From the NCBI GenBank assembly GCA_002724185.1, contig PBOB01000045.1, positions 62,001-126,000 of the forward strand: a stretch of DNA of 64,000 nucleotides, read 5' to 3'. The DNA comes from Acidiferrobacteraceae bacterium (GTDB lineage: Bacteria > Pseudomonadota > Gammaproteobacteria > Arenicellales > UBA868). The notes beneath the pieces are model-generated. The model searched no databases. It was not told the origin of the DNA and saw only the letters and a program-made list of their open reading frames with translations. Each line of letters begins with the position of its first letter. Positions within the stretch are counted from its first letter, which is position 1. Made by a program: the position numbers and the translations under genes. Of the stretch, positions 1 to 9,611 are shown in pieces.

Positions 1-2320
1 CCCTTGTTTGCTCCATAAAAATTTTTACACCAGGATAGCGATTGAAATATAGATCTATGTACTCTTGTGCCTCCGCTCGTACAATGCCCAGCTGGCGTGC
101 TAATCCAAACGCTGACATACCATAAATTAAACCAAAATTTATTGCCTTCGCACTTCGCCTTTGATCACTTGTGACTTCATCCAGGCTCACCCCAAAAACC
201 TCCGAAGCTGTAGCAAGATGGACATCTTGCTCGTTGGAAAACGCGGCCATAAGTCCTTCGTCTTGAGATAGATGAGCCATGATGCGGAGTTCAATTTGCG
301 AGTAGTCAGCAGACAAGAGCACATGATCTGATTTTGGAATAAATGCCTCTCGAATTTTTCGACCCTCAGGAGTTCGGATAGGAATGTTTTGCAGATTTGG
401 GTCCGTCGAGGAAAGACGCCCTGTACCGACAGCGGCCTGATGATATGATGTATGAACACGGCCAGTTTTTTCGTGGACAAGTTCAGGTAGTTTTTCGGTG
501 TAGGTTGATCTGAGTTTGCTGAAACTCCTATGCTTGAGAATTAGCTGAGGCAATTCATGCTCTAATGCTAGTTCTTGGAGAGCGCTCTCTGCGGTAGACG
601 GTTGGCCCTTAGGTGTTTTGCTCCTAACAGGCAACTGAAGTTTTTCGAATAACACTTCTTGTATTTGACGTGGGGAAGCTAAATTGAATGCAGTATCTGC
701 AATAGAATATGCTTTCTCCTCAATCTCTTGTACAAGCTTGAGTAGTTCAGAACCTTGAGTAGCTAACATTTCTGCGTCGACCTTTACCCCAGTTCGTTCA
801 ATCGTTGACAACACCGGAATAAGAGGGATTTCTATGTTTTCAAATAGTTGCAAGAGTTCTCTTTTTGCTTGCAGCTTTATGTACAGCGTCTCATGTAATT
901 TGAGGGCTATCTCGGCGTCTTCAGCAGCATACGGGCCAGCTCGAGCGAGATCAATCTCATTGAACTTTAGTTGTGATTTTCCTTTGCCAGCAATATCACT
1001 AAAAGACGTGGTGCCATGACCGAGATATTTGAGAGCTAACGAATCGATGTCGTGTCGGGAGGCGGTACTATTGAGGACATAGGATTCAAGCATTGTGTCA
1101 AATCTTATGCCCTGTAGGCATATGCCGTGATTTAGTAAGACGCTACGGTCATATTTTAAGTTTTGACCAATCTTATGAATCTTCTCGTTTTCAAATAATG
1201 GCCTCAGCTTCTCAAGAGCGAGCTCTCTATTCAGTTGATGAGGTGCGCCTTCATAGTTATGGGCAAGGGGCAGGTATGCTGCCACTCCAATTTTGTCAGT
1301 AAAGGATAAACCCACAATTTCAGCTTGCATTACATCTAGTGAAGTTGTTTCAGTGTCAAGGGAAAAGTAAGGTGAGTTCTCCAGCCTATGTATCCAACTA
1401 TCCAGCATCGACTCACTAAGAATAATTTCATAATTCTCTTGGATGTTGGATTTACGAGATACATCATCTTCATTTTTGCCCAATTCTGATAGCCATGTCT
1501 TAAACTCGAGTTCAGTATACAGCTTTCTAAGCAGCTCGATATTGGGAGGCGCTGGACGAAGTTTATCGATTGATTGTTCTATTGGTACATCTAATTTAAT
1601 AGTAGCAAGTTTCCTGGTGAGCGGTAGTTGATCTAGAGATAATCCTAAATTCTCACCTGCTTTTCCAGAAATTGATCCAGCGTTCTTAATAATCTCATCA
1701 AGAGATCCGAATTGAGTTAACCATTTGGCGGCTGTTTTAGGTCCGACTCCGGGAACACCAGGTATGTTGTCTGACGTGTCCCCTACAAGTGCGAGATAAT
1801 CTATGATTTGATTTGGAGATACTCCAAACTTTTTTTCGACTTCTAGCTTGGTGTATCTAAGATCCTTCATTGTATCAATTAACGCTATTTTTTCATCAAC
1901 CAACTGGGCCAAATCTTTATCGCCACTAATAATTATTACATCCATTTCAGTTTTTGATGCTTGAATAGCTAGTGTCCCTATTACATCATCTGCTTCGACC
2001 CCTTCGATGCAGAGGATTGGTAAGCCAAGGGCATCAATTAACTCATTGATAATACTGAGTTGGGATCTAAGCTCTGGTGGCATCGGTGGCCGATTGGCTT
2101 TGTAATTAGGATATAGTTTGTCTCTAAATGTCGGGCCGGGCGCATCAAAAATGACTGAGAAGTTCGTGGCTTCATACTCTCGTATAAGCCTCCGCAGCAT
2201 ATTTACAATACCATAGACAGCGCCCGTTGATTGCCCCCTCGAATTTACAAGATTCGGCATTGCGTGAAATGCACGGTACAGGTAAGACGACCCATCAACC
2301 AAGACGATTCTATTCACCAT
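1..2320 (-). CDS. polA: DNA polymerase I (3' end beyond window)
   Basis: Replication and repair polymerase that removes primers and fills gaps. The gene starts at the ATG complementary to 2318-2320 and stays open to the left edge, giving 773 visible codons of the usual ~930. The N-terminal 5' nuclease domain begins with MVNRIVLVDGSSYLYRAFHA and includes LVGDTSDNIPGVPGVGPKTA. The 3'-5' exonuclease keeps its acidic pair in SLDTETT (D322, E324) and NLKYD, so proofreading is probably functional. Polymerase motif A, SADYSQIELR, has D672, and the O-helix reads RRSAKAINFGLIYG. Motif C lies beyond the edge. I checked the frame at several points and found no frameshift. It diverges from lysA across about 300 bp. 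Confidence 0.96.
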   Translation of the reverse strand, partial: MVNRIVLVDGSSYLYRAFHAMPNLVNSRGQSTGAVYGIVNMLRRLIREYEATNFSVIFDAPGPTFRDKLYPNYKANRPPMPPELRSQLSIINELIDALGLPILCIEGVEADDVIGTLAIQASKTEMDVIIISGDKDLAQLVDEKIALIDTMKDLRYTKLEVEKKFGVSPNQIIDYLALVGDTSDNIPGVPGVGPKTAAKWLTQFGSLDEIIKNAGSISGKAGENLGLSLDQLPLTRKLATIKLDVPIEQSIDKLRPAPPNIELLRKLYTELEFKTWLSELGKNEDDVSRKSNIQENYEIILSESMLDSWIHRLENSPYFSLDTETTSLDVMQAEIVGLSFTDKIGVAAYLPLAHNYEGAPHQLNRELALEKLRPLFENEKIHKIGQNLKYDRSVLLNHGICLQGIRFDTMLESYVLNSTASRHDIDSLALKYLGHGTTSFSDIAGKGKSQLKFNEIDLARAGPYAAEDAEIALKLHETLYIKLQAKRELLQLFENIEIPLIPVLSTIERTGVKVDAEMLATQGSELLKLVQEIEEKAYSIADTAFNLASPRQIQEVLFEKLQLPVRSKTPKGQPSTAESALQELALEHELPQLILKHRSFSKLRSTYTEKLPELVHEKTGRVHTSYHQAAVGTGRLSSTDPNLQNIPIRTPEGRKIREAFIPKSDHVLLSADYSQIELRIMAHLSQDEGLMAAFSNEQDVHLATASEVFGVSLDEVTSDQRRSAKAINFGLIYGMSAFGLARQLGIVRAEAQEYIDLYFNRYPGVKIFMEQTR

Positions 2321-2618
2321 TTGCTAAATCCTATCACCAAGCATCTAAATCTTTTGCGTTGTATCGTTTGTGCGGCGCATTATAGAGCTGAGTATAAGGG
2401 TTACTTTAGTTCTATAGACTTGAAATGTCTCAAGGATCGCGGTATTTCGCAGAAAGCTTTACAATAACTGGGTTACTGTTGGATCTATTGAATATCTTAA
2501 AACCTTCTTGTGGTGAAATTGTTTGTCCGGATCGCAGTTATTTAAACTATATGAGTATACTGAATCCTAACAGGTTCCATTTCATCTTTCCTCGTAAAAC
2601 TAAGGGGACTATTTTACG
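2321..2618. promoter_or_regulatory. Divergent intergenic region between polA and lysA
   Basis: About 300 bp that must hold the promoters for polA (leftward) and lysA (rightward). I see no clear sigma70 pair, RNA gene or convincing small protein. An open frame at 2425-2622 ends across the lysA start, but it has no recognisable features. It is not the small lipoprotein that often precedes lysA in gammaproteobacteria, because it has no signal peptide or lipobox. Confidence 0.4.
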
Positions 2619-3884
2619 GTGAGTTTTGTGGATTATTTTAAATACGTTGACAATCAGTATTATGGAGAGGAGCTATCATTATCTGAGATAGCTGCAAAGG
2701 TAGGGACTCCCTGCTACGTATATTCTCGTGCTACGATCGAGCGACAGTGGCGTGTTTTTGATTCCGCATTTGATTCATATCCGCATCGGGTATGTTATTC
2801 TGTAAAGGCTAATTCGAATCTTGCCGTGCTTGATGTATTGACCAGGCTGGGTTCAGGCTTCGATATCGTTTCAGCAGGAGAGCTGCATCGCGTTATGCGC
2901 GCCGGTGGAGATGCTGGAAAGATTGTCTTTTCCGGTGTTGGCAAGAGTGATACTGAACTTTGCCATGCCCTTAAAGCAGGGGTTGGTTGTTTAAACATTG
3001 AGTCAGAGTCGGAATTGCATCGGATCCAAGCCGTTGCGCAAGAGTTGCGAGTTAAAGCGCCGATTTCTATAAGAGTTAATCCAGACGTTGATGCAAATAC
3101 ACACCCGTACATCGCAACTGGTTTGCGCGATAGTAAGTTTGGGTTAGGCGCTCGAGACGCAGAGAGAGTTTTTGTTTTAGCTGCGGCTATGCCAAACATT
3201 GAGATTAAGGGTATTGCTTGCCACATTGGATCACAACTTACGGAAACTCGGCCATTTATTGATTCTCTTGAAAAGTTAATTGATTTCATTGGCCAATTAG
3301 CTCGCGTAGGCATTGGGCTGTCGCATATCGATATAGGAGGTGGCCTCGGGATCATTTACCATAATGAAAGCCCTCCTACACCTGATCAGTATGCGAATGC
3401 CTTGATTAATGTTCTAAAAAGGCGGAAATGTAATCTCCCAATTATTATTCAGCCAGGCCGAGCAATCGTTGGTAATGCTGGAGTTCTGTTGACAAGGGTT
3501 GAATATTTGAAGATGAGTTCGGATCGCAACTTTGCCGTAGTGGATGCGGGTATGAATGATCTGCTTCGACCGGCCCTATACCAAGGCTTTCACGAAATAT
3601 TGCCAGTGCGTCTCAGTGGATCGAGTACGAGACACGCTTACGATATCGTTGGCCCCGTTTGTGAAAGCGCAGATTATCTGGGCAAGGGACGCGTACTAGA
3701 TATCGGAGAAGGTGATCTTTTAGTTGTACGTTCGGTCGGGGCATATGGTTTTTCAATGAGTTCAGAATATAACTCGCGATTGAGACTGGCTGAAGTGATG
3801 ATAGACCGAGATAAATACTACGTCATTCGCAAACGACAAACAGTCGATCAATCGATGGAAAATGAGTCTTTATTACCCAGATAA
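2619..3884 (+). CDS. lysA: Diaminopimelate decarboxylase
   Basis: PLP-dependent enzyme for the last step of lysine synthesis, meso-diaminopimelate to L-lysine plus CO2. The 421-aa product has the fold-type III signatures: CYSVKANSN with the PLP lysine at K63, GSGFDIVSAGEL, ACHIGSQ, the phosphate-binding DIGGGLGI, QPGRAIVGNAG, and the C-terminal GPVCESADYLGKGR with the catalytic Cys. The GTG start at 2619 has an AGGGG-type Shine-Dalgarno about 11 bases upstream and matches the usual N-terminus of the family. dapF, an earlier step of the same pathway, lies separately at 48.1 kb with xerC; in many relatives lysA, dapF and xerC sit together. Confidence 0.96.
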   Translation: MSFVDYFKYVDNQYYGEELSLSEIAAKVGTPCYVYSRATIERQWRVFDSAFDSYPHRVCYSVKANSNLAVLDVLTRLGSGFDIVSAGELHRVMRAGGDAGKIVFSGVGKSDTELCHALKAGVGCLNIESESELHRIQAVAQELRVKAPISIRVNPDVDANTHPYIATGLRDSKFGLGARDAERVFVLAAAMPNIEIKGIACHIGSQLTETRPFIDSLEKLIDFIGQLARVGIGLSHIDIGGGLGIIYHNESPPTPDQYANALINVLKRRKCNLPIIIQPGRAIVGNAGVLLTRVEYLKMSSDRNFAVVDAGMNDLLRPALYQGFHEILPVRLSGSSTRHAYDIVGPVCESADYLGKGRVLDIGEGDLLVVRSVGAYGFSMSSEYNSRLRLAEVMIDRDKYYVIRKRQTVDQSMENESLLPR

Positions 3885-3923
3885 GGCTCGGAAGTTACTA
3901 TTGTATTGCTCCATAATAAAGTT

Positions 3924-5486
3924 ATGAAAAATACAGAAAAATTTGATACGGCTAGCCGTTCATTTGTTTGGGCGATTTTTGGTATCGGCACGCTTATTAG
4001 TTTAGTGTTGTCGATTTGGAGTATTGGTATCGATAGTGTGATTAACAATGATGGTGTTATTTATGTGCTCGCTGCTGAACTACTTTCGTCTGGAGACTGG
4101 GAATCAGCCCTTGAAATTTACCGCTGGCCATTTTACCCGTGGTTAATTATGCTAGTTGGCGATACGTTAGGAATATCCTATAAGATTGCTGGACACTCAC
4201 TCAATTCAGTCTTTTTTGCTCTGATTGTTATATTTTTTGTTGACGCAGTTCGTGCTTTTGGAGGCGTTTCACGGATGGTGCTAGTTATTGCTATGTTAAT
4301 AGCATTGGCGCACCCAGCCTTCAACGAATATCGTGCATTCTTGATACGAGATCCTGGATATTTAGCTGCCTATCTTTTAGCTGTATGTTGTTTTGCACGT
4401 CACTGCAAACAGCCCTTTATCAGATATAGGGTAATAGCAACATTATGTCTTGTTGTTGCAACTCTTTTTCGTTTGGAAGGGTTGATTTTTCTGTTCTGCG
4501 CTCCGGTGATATTTAAGTTAGCGAATAACAGCATCGCAAGTTACGGTACGCGTCACTGGATAACTCTTTTGCTGAGCATTGGTCTAATTGTAGGTCTTGG
4601 CTCATTTGTTTTCTCTTGGTTATTGACCATGCCCACTAGTCATTTAACTTCTTTGGATTACATGGGCAGCCCAGTTCGACTTATGCTTGAGAGTTGGGGT
4701 TATATAGCCGAAGGAGTAAATGACAAGTTAGCGAGTTTGCGCGTATTTTTGGGCCCCTATTCAGCGAACAATACATATGTGTTATTTGGACTTGCTGTGT
4801 TTGCAGTTCTTGGTGCAGCAATATTAAATGAGTTAACAGTTCCTTTTAGTCTGCTCATAGCATATGCTTTGCTCCGACCAACGGCTAATACTCTTCAGGG
4901 CTCTTGTAGAAAAATATGGGCAGCATTGCTTTTGATCAACGTCTCAATATTGCTTGTTTTCACATGTATATTTATGTTTCTAGCTCCGCGATATCCCCTA
5001 GCAATTTGTATGACTTTACTATTGCTTGTTCCGTTTTCGGCAAGTGAAATTTGGGCACGCGCACGGAGCATTAGCGTTTTTGGGCGATGCATCGTTATAT
5101 TTCTTTTAGTCTGGGCTGTTGGGGAAAGTTGGAGTGGAGTAAGTAACTTTTCACGGAATGAACACCATCGGATGGCTGGTGTATGGCTAACACAAAATGC
5201 TGATGAATCTTCTATTGTTGTCACTAATAGTCGAAAGGTTGCCTATTATGCAGACCGTTATAATAATCCAGAGATATGGGGCATGGAGCCTTTAGGGTTA
5301 TCGAAGTATTTCCTTGATGGGAGTGAGATTCAAGAAGCAGATTTTGTTGTTGTAAATTTGCCTCGAAATGATACTGATTTGGCGACAAGATTTAGCGAGT
5401 TAGCCGGTGCTAGCCCTATTCAAATTTTCGATAATGGTCACGGAGATTGGATATTGATTTTCCCAGTTAATAATTCATCATATTAA
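3924..5486 (+). CDS. Polytopic membrane protein, GT39/ArnT-like glycosyltransferase family
   Basis: A 520-residue inner-membrane protein with roughly ten to twelve hydrophobic segments and a soluble C-terminal part of about 100 residues. Near the first periplasmic loop it has NNDGVIYVLAAE (Asp near residue 43), the place where PMT/ArnT-type GT-C enzymes carry a catalytic acidic residue, followed by IYRWPFYPWL. GT-C enzymes transfer sugars from polyprenyl-phosphate donors in the periplasm; the donor and acceptor here cannot be told from sequence. The ATG at 3924 is used; a TTG at 3906 adds six residues and has a possible GGAAG ribosome site. It lies about 40 bp after lysA on the same strand. 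No lipid A or wall-polymer genes are adjacent. Confidence 0.65.
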   Translation: MKNTEKFDTASRSFVWAIFGIGTLISLVLSIWSIGIDSVINNDGVIYVLAAELLSSGDWESALEIYRWPFYPWLIMLVGDTLGISYKIAGHSLNSVFFALIVIFFVDAVRAFGGVSRMVLVIAMLIALAHPAFNEYRAFLIRDPGYLAAYLLAVCCFARHCKQPFIRYRVIATLCLVVATLFRLEGLIFLFCAPVIFKLANNSIASYGTRHWITLLLSIGLIVGLGSFVFSWLLTMPTSHLTSLDYMGSPVRLMLESWGYIAEGVNDKLASLRVFLGPYSANNTYVLFGLAVFAVLGAAILNELTVPFSLLIAYALLRPTANTLQGSCRKIWAALLLINVSILLVFTCIFMFLAPRYPLAICMTLLLLVPFSASEIWARARSISVFGRCIVIFLLVWAVGESWSGVSNFSRNEHHRMAGVWLTQNADESSIVVTNSRKVAYYADRYNNPEIWGMEPLGLSKYFLDGSEIQEADFVVVNLPRNDTDLATRFSELAGASPIQIFDNGHGDWILIFPVNNSSY

Positions 5487-5503
5487 ATTGGGGTCGATCT
5501 ATA

Positions 5504-6955
5504 CTATCCAACCGCTGGTATGTCTGAGCGTCGCTTGGAGGTTGTCCGTGCAAATGTACTAGGTTTATCCAACGCTTTTTGGTTTTCAGAGCTAGTAGTA
5601 TCACCGATGTATTGTTTTTGTATCTTATTGTTGGGATTTAAGGAGTTAGAAGGTTTCTTTAGTTGCTTAGCTTGATTGTGGGCGGGAACCTTTTTTGATC
5701 CGGTTTTTTGTTGATGCTTTCTTGCCTTAGGCTTGTTGGCGACAGGTCGCTTGGGTGGTGCTTCTATAGGCGCTAGGAGATTTTCGGATATCTCCATCCG
5801 AGTGAGCTGGTGACCGATAAATTCTTCGATATCGATTAGGGATAAAGCGTGTTCCTCACATGCGAAGCTTATAGCATAACCACTAGCGCCTGCTCGGGCG
5901 GTTCGACCGATTCTGTGTACATAGTCTTCAGGATCCTGAGGTAGATCATAATTAAAAACATGGCTAACATGGGGTATATGAAGCCCACGTGCTGCAACAT
6001 CGGTTGCCACCAAAATCTGTTTTTTTCCTTCTTTGAATTGATCCAGGAGGCGTTCCCTCTTTTTTTGAGGCACATCCCCTGATAGCACGCCTGTAGCATA
6101 GCCGTTGACTAAGAGATGCTGTCCGACCTGATCACAAATAAATCGGGTATTGGCGAATACTAATACCCGATGCGCTTCTATTTGCTTCATTACGCCTACG
6201 AGTAAATTTAGTTTTTCGTTGTTTGCGGGGTAATAGACTTGTTCCGAGAGGCCATCAGCTACTAGAGCAGTAGCTGCTATGTTGATCATATGGGGGTCAT
6301 TCATATGCTCATATGCTAACTCTCTGATTCGGTAGGATAGCGTCGCAGAAAACAACATATTTAGTCTTCTGTTAGGGGGTGGCATACGACGTAGCACGTA
6401 TCGTATATCCTTTATGAATCCTAGGTCGAACATGCGATCGGCTTCGTCCAACACAACTACCTCTACATTCTTTAGAGTAAAAAGCCCTTGTTTGAAGTAG
6501 TCTATAAGCCGACCTGGTGTTCCGATGAGAACATCAACGCCATTAGCTAACTCGTTGCGTTGCTGCTGATATCCAGTACCGCCGTAAACTAAACCGAGCC
6601 GAAGTCCTGTATGCGCTCCTATAGCTTTCGCATCACGGTGGATCTGCATAGCCAATTCCCTAGTGGGAGCCAATATAACCGCCCGTAATTGCCGATCTGA
6701 ATTTGTTGAAATAGCTGAATCGTCCAATAGTTTTTGGAACATTGCTAGCAAGAACGCCGCCGTTTTGCCGGTGCCAGTCTGTGCCTGGCCCGCAATGTCT
6801 ATTCCTGTAAGCGCCAAAGGTAAAGTTTCTGCTTGAATCTGAGTGCAATGCGAAAATCCCATTGCCTCTAATCCGGTCAATAGTTCTGGTTTAAGATTGA
6901 ACTCATCAAATCTATGACCAGTTAGGTGGGATGGTTTGTTTACGTCGGTATTCAC
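5504..6955 (-). CDS. rhlB: DEAD-box ATP-dependent RNA helicase RhlB-like
   Basis: RNA unwinding ATPase; in enterobacteria RhlB works with RNase E in the degradosome. The 483-aa protein has the Q motif (GFSHCTQIQAETLP), Walker A AQTGTGKT ending near residue 65, PTRELA, TPGR, DEAD at 170-173, SAT at 203-205, and the C-terminal helicase motifs including HRIGRTARAG. After about residue 400 there is a basic, Lys/Pro/Asn-rich low-complexity tail, typical of RNA-binding extensions. It diverges from trxA, with rho following, as in E. coli rhlB/trxA/rho, which supports RhlB over RhlE or SrmB. Confidence 0.92.
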   Translation of the reverse strand: MNTDVNKPSHLTGHRFDEFNLKPELLTGLEAMGFSHCTQIQAETLPLALTGIDIAGQAQTGTGKTAAFLLAMFQKLLDDSAISTNSDRQLRAVILAPTRELAMQIHRDAKAIGAHTGLRLGLVYGGTGYQQQRNELANGVDVLIGTPGRLIDYFKQGLFTLKNVEVVVLDEADRMFDLGFIKDIRYVLRRMPPPNRRLNMLFSATLSYRIRELAYEHMNDPHMINIAATALVADGLSEQVYYPANNEKLNLLVGVMKQIEAHRVLVFANTRFICDQVGQHLLVNGYATGVLSGDVPQKKRERLLDQFKEGKKQILVATDVAARGLHIPHVSHVFNYDLPQDPEDYVHRIGRTARAGASGYAISFACEEHALSLIDIEEFIGHQLTRMEISENLLAPIEAPPKRPVANKPKARKHQQKTGSKKVPAHNQAKQLKKPSNSLNPNNKIQKQYIGDTTSSENQKALDKPSTFARTTSKRRSDIPAVG

Positions 6956-7328
6956 GCCTTGGGGATTATTTATGCTCGTTTGCAGATAATTAATAGTTAA
7001 AATGGGTCATATTAATACTTAAAGATCATACGGATGGATGCGTTATCTAGAACCTGCTGTGCCCCAGCCTTGCAGTATTTATTGTTGGAATCAAAGAATT
7101 ATATTGGGTAATATCACCGCGTGATAGAAGCAGCTCTCGAAAAAGTTCTCTTGCTTCTTATGATAGATTTCTGGTAAAAACCACTATCGGATGAGGTCCT
7201 TGTTAAGTATAGTTACGCTTTATTGACTTTGCTAGCTTGGCCTTTTTTGAGTAATTTGTAATATTATACCAGCCAGCAATGGTTCTTTCGTGTTAATCAT
7301 AATAGCGCATAATTCAAGGTGATATCGT
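6956..7328. promoter_or_regulatory. Divergent intergenic region between rhlB and trxA
   Basis: 373 bp between divergently transcribed rhlB and trxA. No gene or RNA was recognised. Close to trxA there is an AT-rich stretch with TTGACT near 7233 and TATTAT near 7262, but the spacing is not canonical, so no promoter can be assigned with confidence. The trxA ribosome site is AAGGTGAT about seven bases before the ATG. Confidence 0.35.
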
Positions 7329-7655
7329 ATGGGTGAAAACATCGTTCAAGTAAGTGACGCATCTTTTGAGGAAGAGGTTTTGCAGTCAGATCAGCCAGTG
7401 TTAATTGATTATTGGGCGGAGTGGTGTGGGCCGTGTAAGATGATTGCTCCGGTACTGGAGGAGGTCGCTGTTGAGTATGACGGACGTCTGAAAGTTGCCA
7501 AGCTAAACATTGATGATAATCCACAGACACCACCTAAGTACGGAATTCGAGGTATACCCACTTTGATGGTTTTTAAGAATGGTCAGGTGGAAGGTACCAA
7601 AGTTGGCGTAGTCTCAAAGGCACAACTTATTGAATTTCTTGATGCTAGTATATGA
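7329..7655 (+). CDS. trxA: Thioredoxin 1
   Basis: Cytoplasmic disulfide reductase of 108 aa, the standard length. The WCGPC active site is at residues 32-36 in [15 protein letters not shown], the buried Asp is in IDYWAEW, and the cis-proline is in [13 protein letters not shown]. An AAGGTGAT Shine-Dalgarno precedes the ATG. It sits directly before rho, the conserved gammaproteobacterial order, and diverges from rhlB. It reduces ribonucleotide reductase, PAPS reductase and methionine sulfoxide reductases in known species. Confidence 0.97.
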   Translation: MGENIVQVSDASFEEEVLQSDQPVLIDYWAEWCGPCKMIAPVLEEVAVEYDGRLKVAKLNIDDNPQTPPKYGIRGIPTLMVFKNGQVEGTKVGVVSKAQLIEFLDASI

Positions 7656-7857
7656 TTAAACCTATTATCATCAATAACTTAAATATAATACTAGACTTAC
7701 AACCCGAAGAGGTGATACGCTCTCGTCCGTGAAGCTGCTGCGGGTCGCACTTCTTTAATCCCTCACTAATTTTCCGTTGCTCCCAGTCAGCGTCGTGCTG
7801 AGGCAACGAGCTCAGAATAGCCAATAATTTTCCGGCCTTAATATTAACGATTACAAA
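7656..7857 (+). promoter_or_regulatory. rho leader region with imperfect hairpin
   Basis: About 200 bp between trxA and rho. A two-part inverted repeat lies at 7775-7808: CGTTGC (7775-7780) pairs with GCAACG (7803-7808), and inside it TCAGC (7787-7791) pairs with GCTGA (7797-7801). The upstream part is pyrimidine-rich. In E. coli the rho leader mediates autoregulation by Rho-dependent attenuation; similar control here is inferred from position only. The rho ATG itself has no obvious Shine-Dalgarno. Confidence 0.35.
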
Positions 7858-9120
7858 ATGTCTCTAAGCCTTACAGAACTCAAAGAAAAAACACCTACGC
7901 AACTCGCTGATTTTGCCCGTGAGTTAAAGCTACAAAATGTTACCCGAATGCGTCGACAGGATCAGATCTTTTCGATCTTAAAAACGCAAGCCAAACGCGG
8001 GGAAAAAATAAAAGGAGAGGGTGTTGTAGAGATATTACAAGATGGCTACGGATTTCTTCGCTCTGCGAGCAGCTCCTATCTTGCTGGGCCAGATGATATT
8101 TATATCTCTCCCAGCCAGTTGCGGCGGTTTGGTTTACGAACGGGTGACACCGTCAGTGGATTAATTCGTCCTCCAAAAGATTCCGAACGTTACTTTGCAT
8201 TGTTGAAAGTCGAGACAATAAATTTCCAAGCTCCAGAAGAGGCAAAGAACAAGATACTTTTCGAAAATCTGACACCATTACACCCCAATGAACGAATGCG
8301 TCTTGAGCAAGAGAATGGCTCTACAGAAGACTTGACTAGTAGAGTAATTGATCTGATCGCTCCTATTGGCAAAGGTCAGCGCGCGTTGTTAGTCTCAGCA
8401 CCGAAAACTGGAAAAACAGTCATGTTGCAGCAGATCGCGCATTCGATCACAGCTTCTCAGCCAGATTGCATGCTTATGGTATTGCTTATTGATGAGCGGC
8501 CGGAGGAAGTGACAGAAATGAATCGGACGGTCAACGGTGAAGTTATGGCGTCGACCTTTGATGAGCCAGCCTCGCGCCATGTCCAGGTGGCAGAAATGGT
8601 AATCGAAAAAGCAAAGCGCCTTGTTGAACACAAACATGACGTGGTAATACTTTTGGACTCTATTACACGATTAGCACGGGCCTATAATACAGTGCAGCCT
8701 GCTTCAGGGAAGGTATTGACGGGAGGTGTTGATGCTAACGCTTTGCAGAAGCCTAAGAGATTTTTTGGTGCAGCTAGAAATATTGAAGAGGGTGGCAGCC
8801 TCACTATAATTGCTACAGCATTGATCGACACTGGCTCTAAGATGGATGACATAATTTATGAAGAATTCAAGGGTACCGGGAACTCAGAAATTCACCTTGA
8901 TCGCCGAATTTCAGAGAAAAGAGTCTACCCCGCAATTATCATTGGTCGGTCAGGTACGCGCCGTGAAGAGCTACTTACAGACCCCACTGAGCTTCAAAAA
9001 ATCTGGTTGTTGCGAAAACTTTTACATCCTATGGAAGATGTCGAGGCAATTGAATTTCTCCTGGATAAGCTAAGGGCAACAAAGAACAATGCGGAATTCT
9101 TCAAATCAATGAACCGCTAG
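7858..9120 (+). CDS. rho: Transcription termination factor Rho
   Basis: Hexameric RNA helicase that ends transcription at rut-dependent sites. At 420 aa it is the standard length. It has the N-terminal Rho_N helical domain, a cold-shock-like RNA-binding domain at about residues 50-120 ([19 protein letters not shown]), Walker A SAPKTGKT at about 180-187, [13 protein letters not shown], Walker [17 protein letters not shown], and [19 protein letters not shown] in the secondary RNA site. There is no inserted domain of the kind seen in high-GC Gram-positives. Confidence 0.98.
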   Translation: MSLSLTELKEKTPTQLADFARELKLQNVTRMRRQDQIFSILKTQAKRGEKIKGEGVVEILQDGYGFLRSASSSYLAGPDDIYISPSQLRRFGLRTGDTVSGLIRPPKDSERYFALLKVETINFQAPEEAKNKILFENLTPLHPNERMRLEQENGSTEDLTSRVIDLIAPIGKGQRALLVSAPKTGKTVMLQQIAHSITASQPDCMLMVLLIDERPEEVTEMNRTVNGEVMASTFDEPASRHVQVAEMVIEKAKRLVEHKHDVVILLDSITRLARAYNTVQPASGKVLTGGVDANALQKPKRFFGAARNIEEGGSLTIIATALIDTGSKMDDIIYEEFKGTGNSEIHLDRRISEKRVYPAIIIGRSGTRREELLTDPTELQKIWLLRKLLHPMEDVEAIEFLLDKLRATKNNAEFFKSMNR

Positions 9121-9203
9121 GGCCGCTTGGTTGCGAGCATGGATGGTTTAGCATATCATGTGATGCTTTAGATCTCCGGCACTACACGATTGATGTGATT
9201 AAT

Positions 9204-9413
9204 ATGAAATCTGATATACATCCCAATTACAAATCTATGAAAGTTACTTGTCATTGTGGAAGCGTTTTTGAAACGCGCTCAACCCTTGGGCAGGATCTTA
9301 ATGTAGAGATATGTTCGGCGTGCCATCCGTTTTATACTGGGCAACAAAAGATTGTCGATACCGCTGGTCGTGTTGGCAAGTTCCAGAAAAAATACGGTAG
9401 ACAATCGCAGTAA
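9204..9413 (+). CDS. rpmE: 50S ribosomal protein L31, zinc-binding (C+) form
   Basis: Small 69-aa ribosomal protein. Starting at the ATG at 9204 gives [10 protein letters not shown], which aligns without gaps to E. coli L31 and places the zinc cysteines at 16, 18, 37 and 40 (CHC and [10 protein letters not shown]). An in-frame GTG nine bases earlier is therefore less likely. The presence of all four Cys marks this as the zinc-containing paralogue rather than the zinc-independent YkgM type. It follows rho, as in several gammaproteobacteria. Confidence 0.95.
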   Translation: MKSDIHPNYKSMKVTCHCGSVFETRSTLGQDLNVEICSACHPFYTGQQKIVDTAGRVGKFQKKYGRQSQ

Positions 9414-9611
9414 TCTATTCTCTGGAGTTGCCCATTGGGCGGCGAAATCACGAATAAGACTAATGTTTACCATTAGCCATGCATCAGCTTCGTGGATCAG
9501 AGTGGCTTTCACCGTATTTTGTTAGGTATTGTTGTCGACTAAATTAGAGCTCCGTTACCAACTACAGTATTTGCTACTAAACCAGGTAAGCTTAATAATT
9601 CACATTTTTTA

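Noticed and set aside
2425-2622. 65-codon frame overlapping the lysA start
   Set aside because: No signal peptide, lipobox or other feature of the small lipoprotein often found before lysA; composition looks non-coding.
9150-9175. AGCAT/ATGCT dyad between rho and rpmE
   Set aside because: Short, bulged stem without a T run; not a convincing terminator or operator.
9421-9450. GCCCA/TGGGC pair after rpmE as a terminator
   Set aside because: Loop of one base and no following U tract; cannot form a stable terminator.
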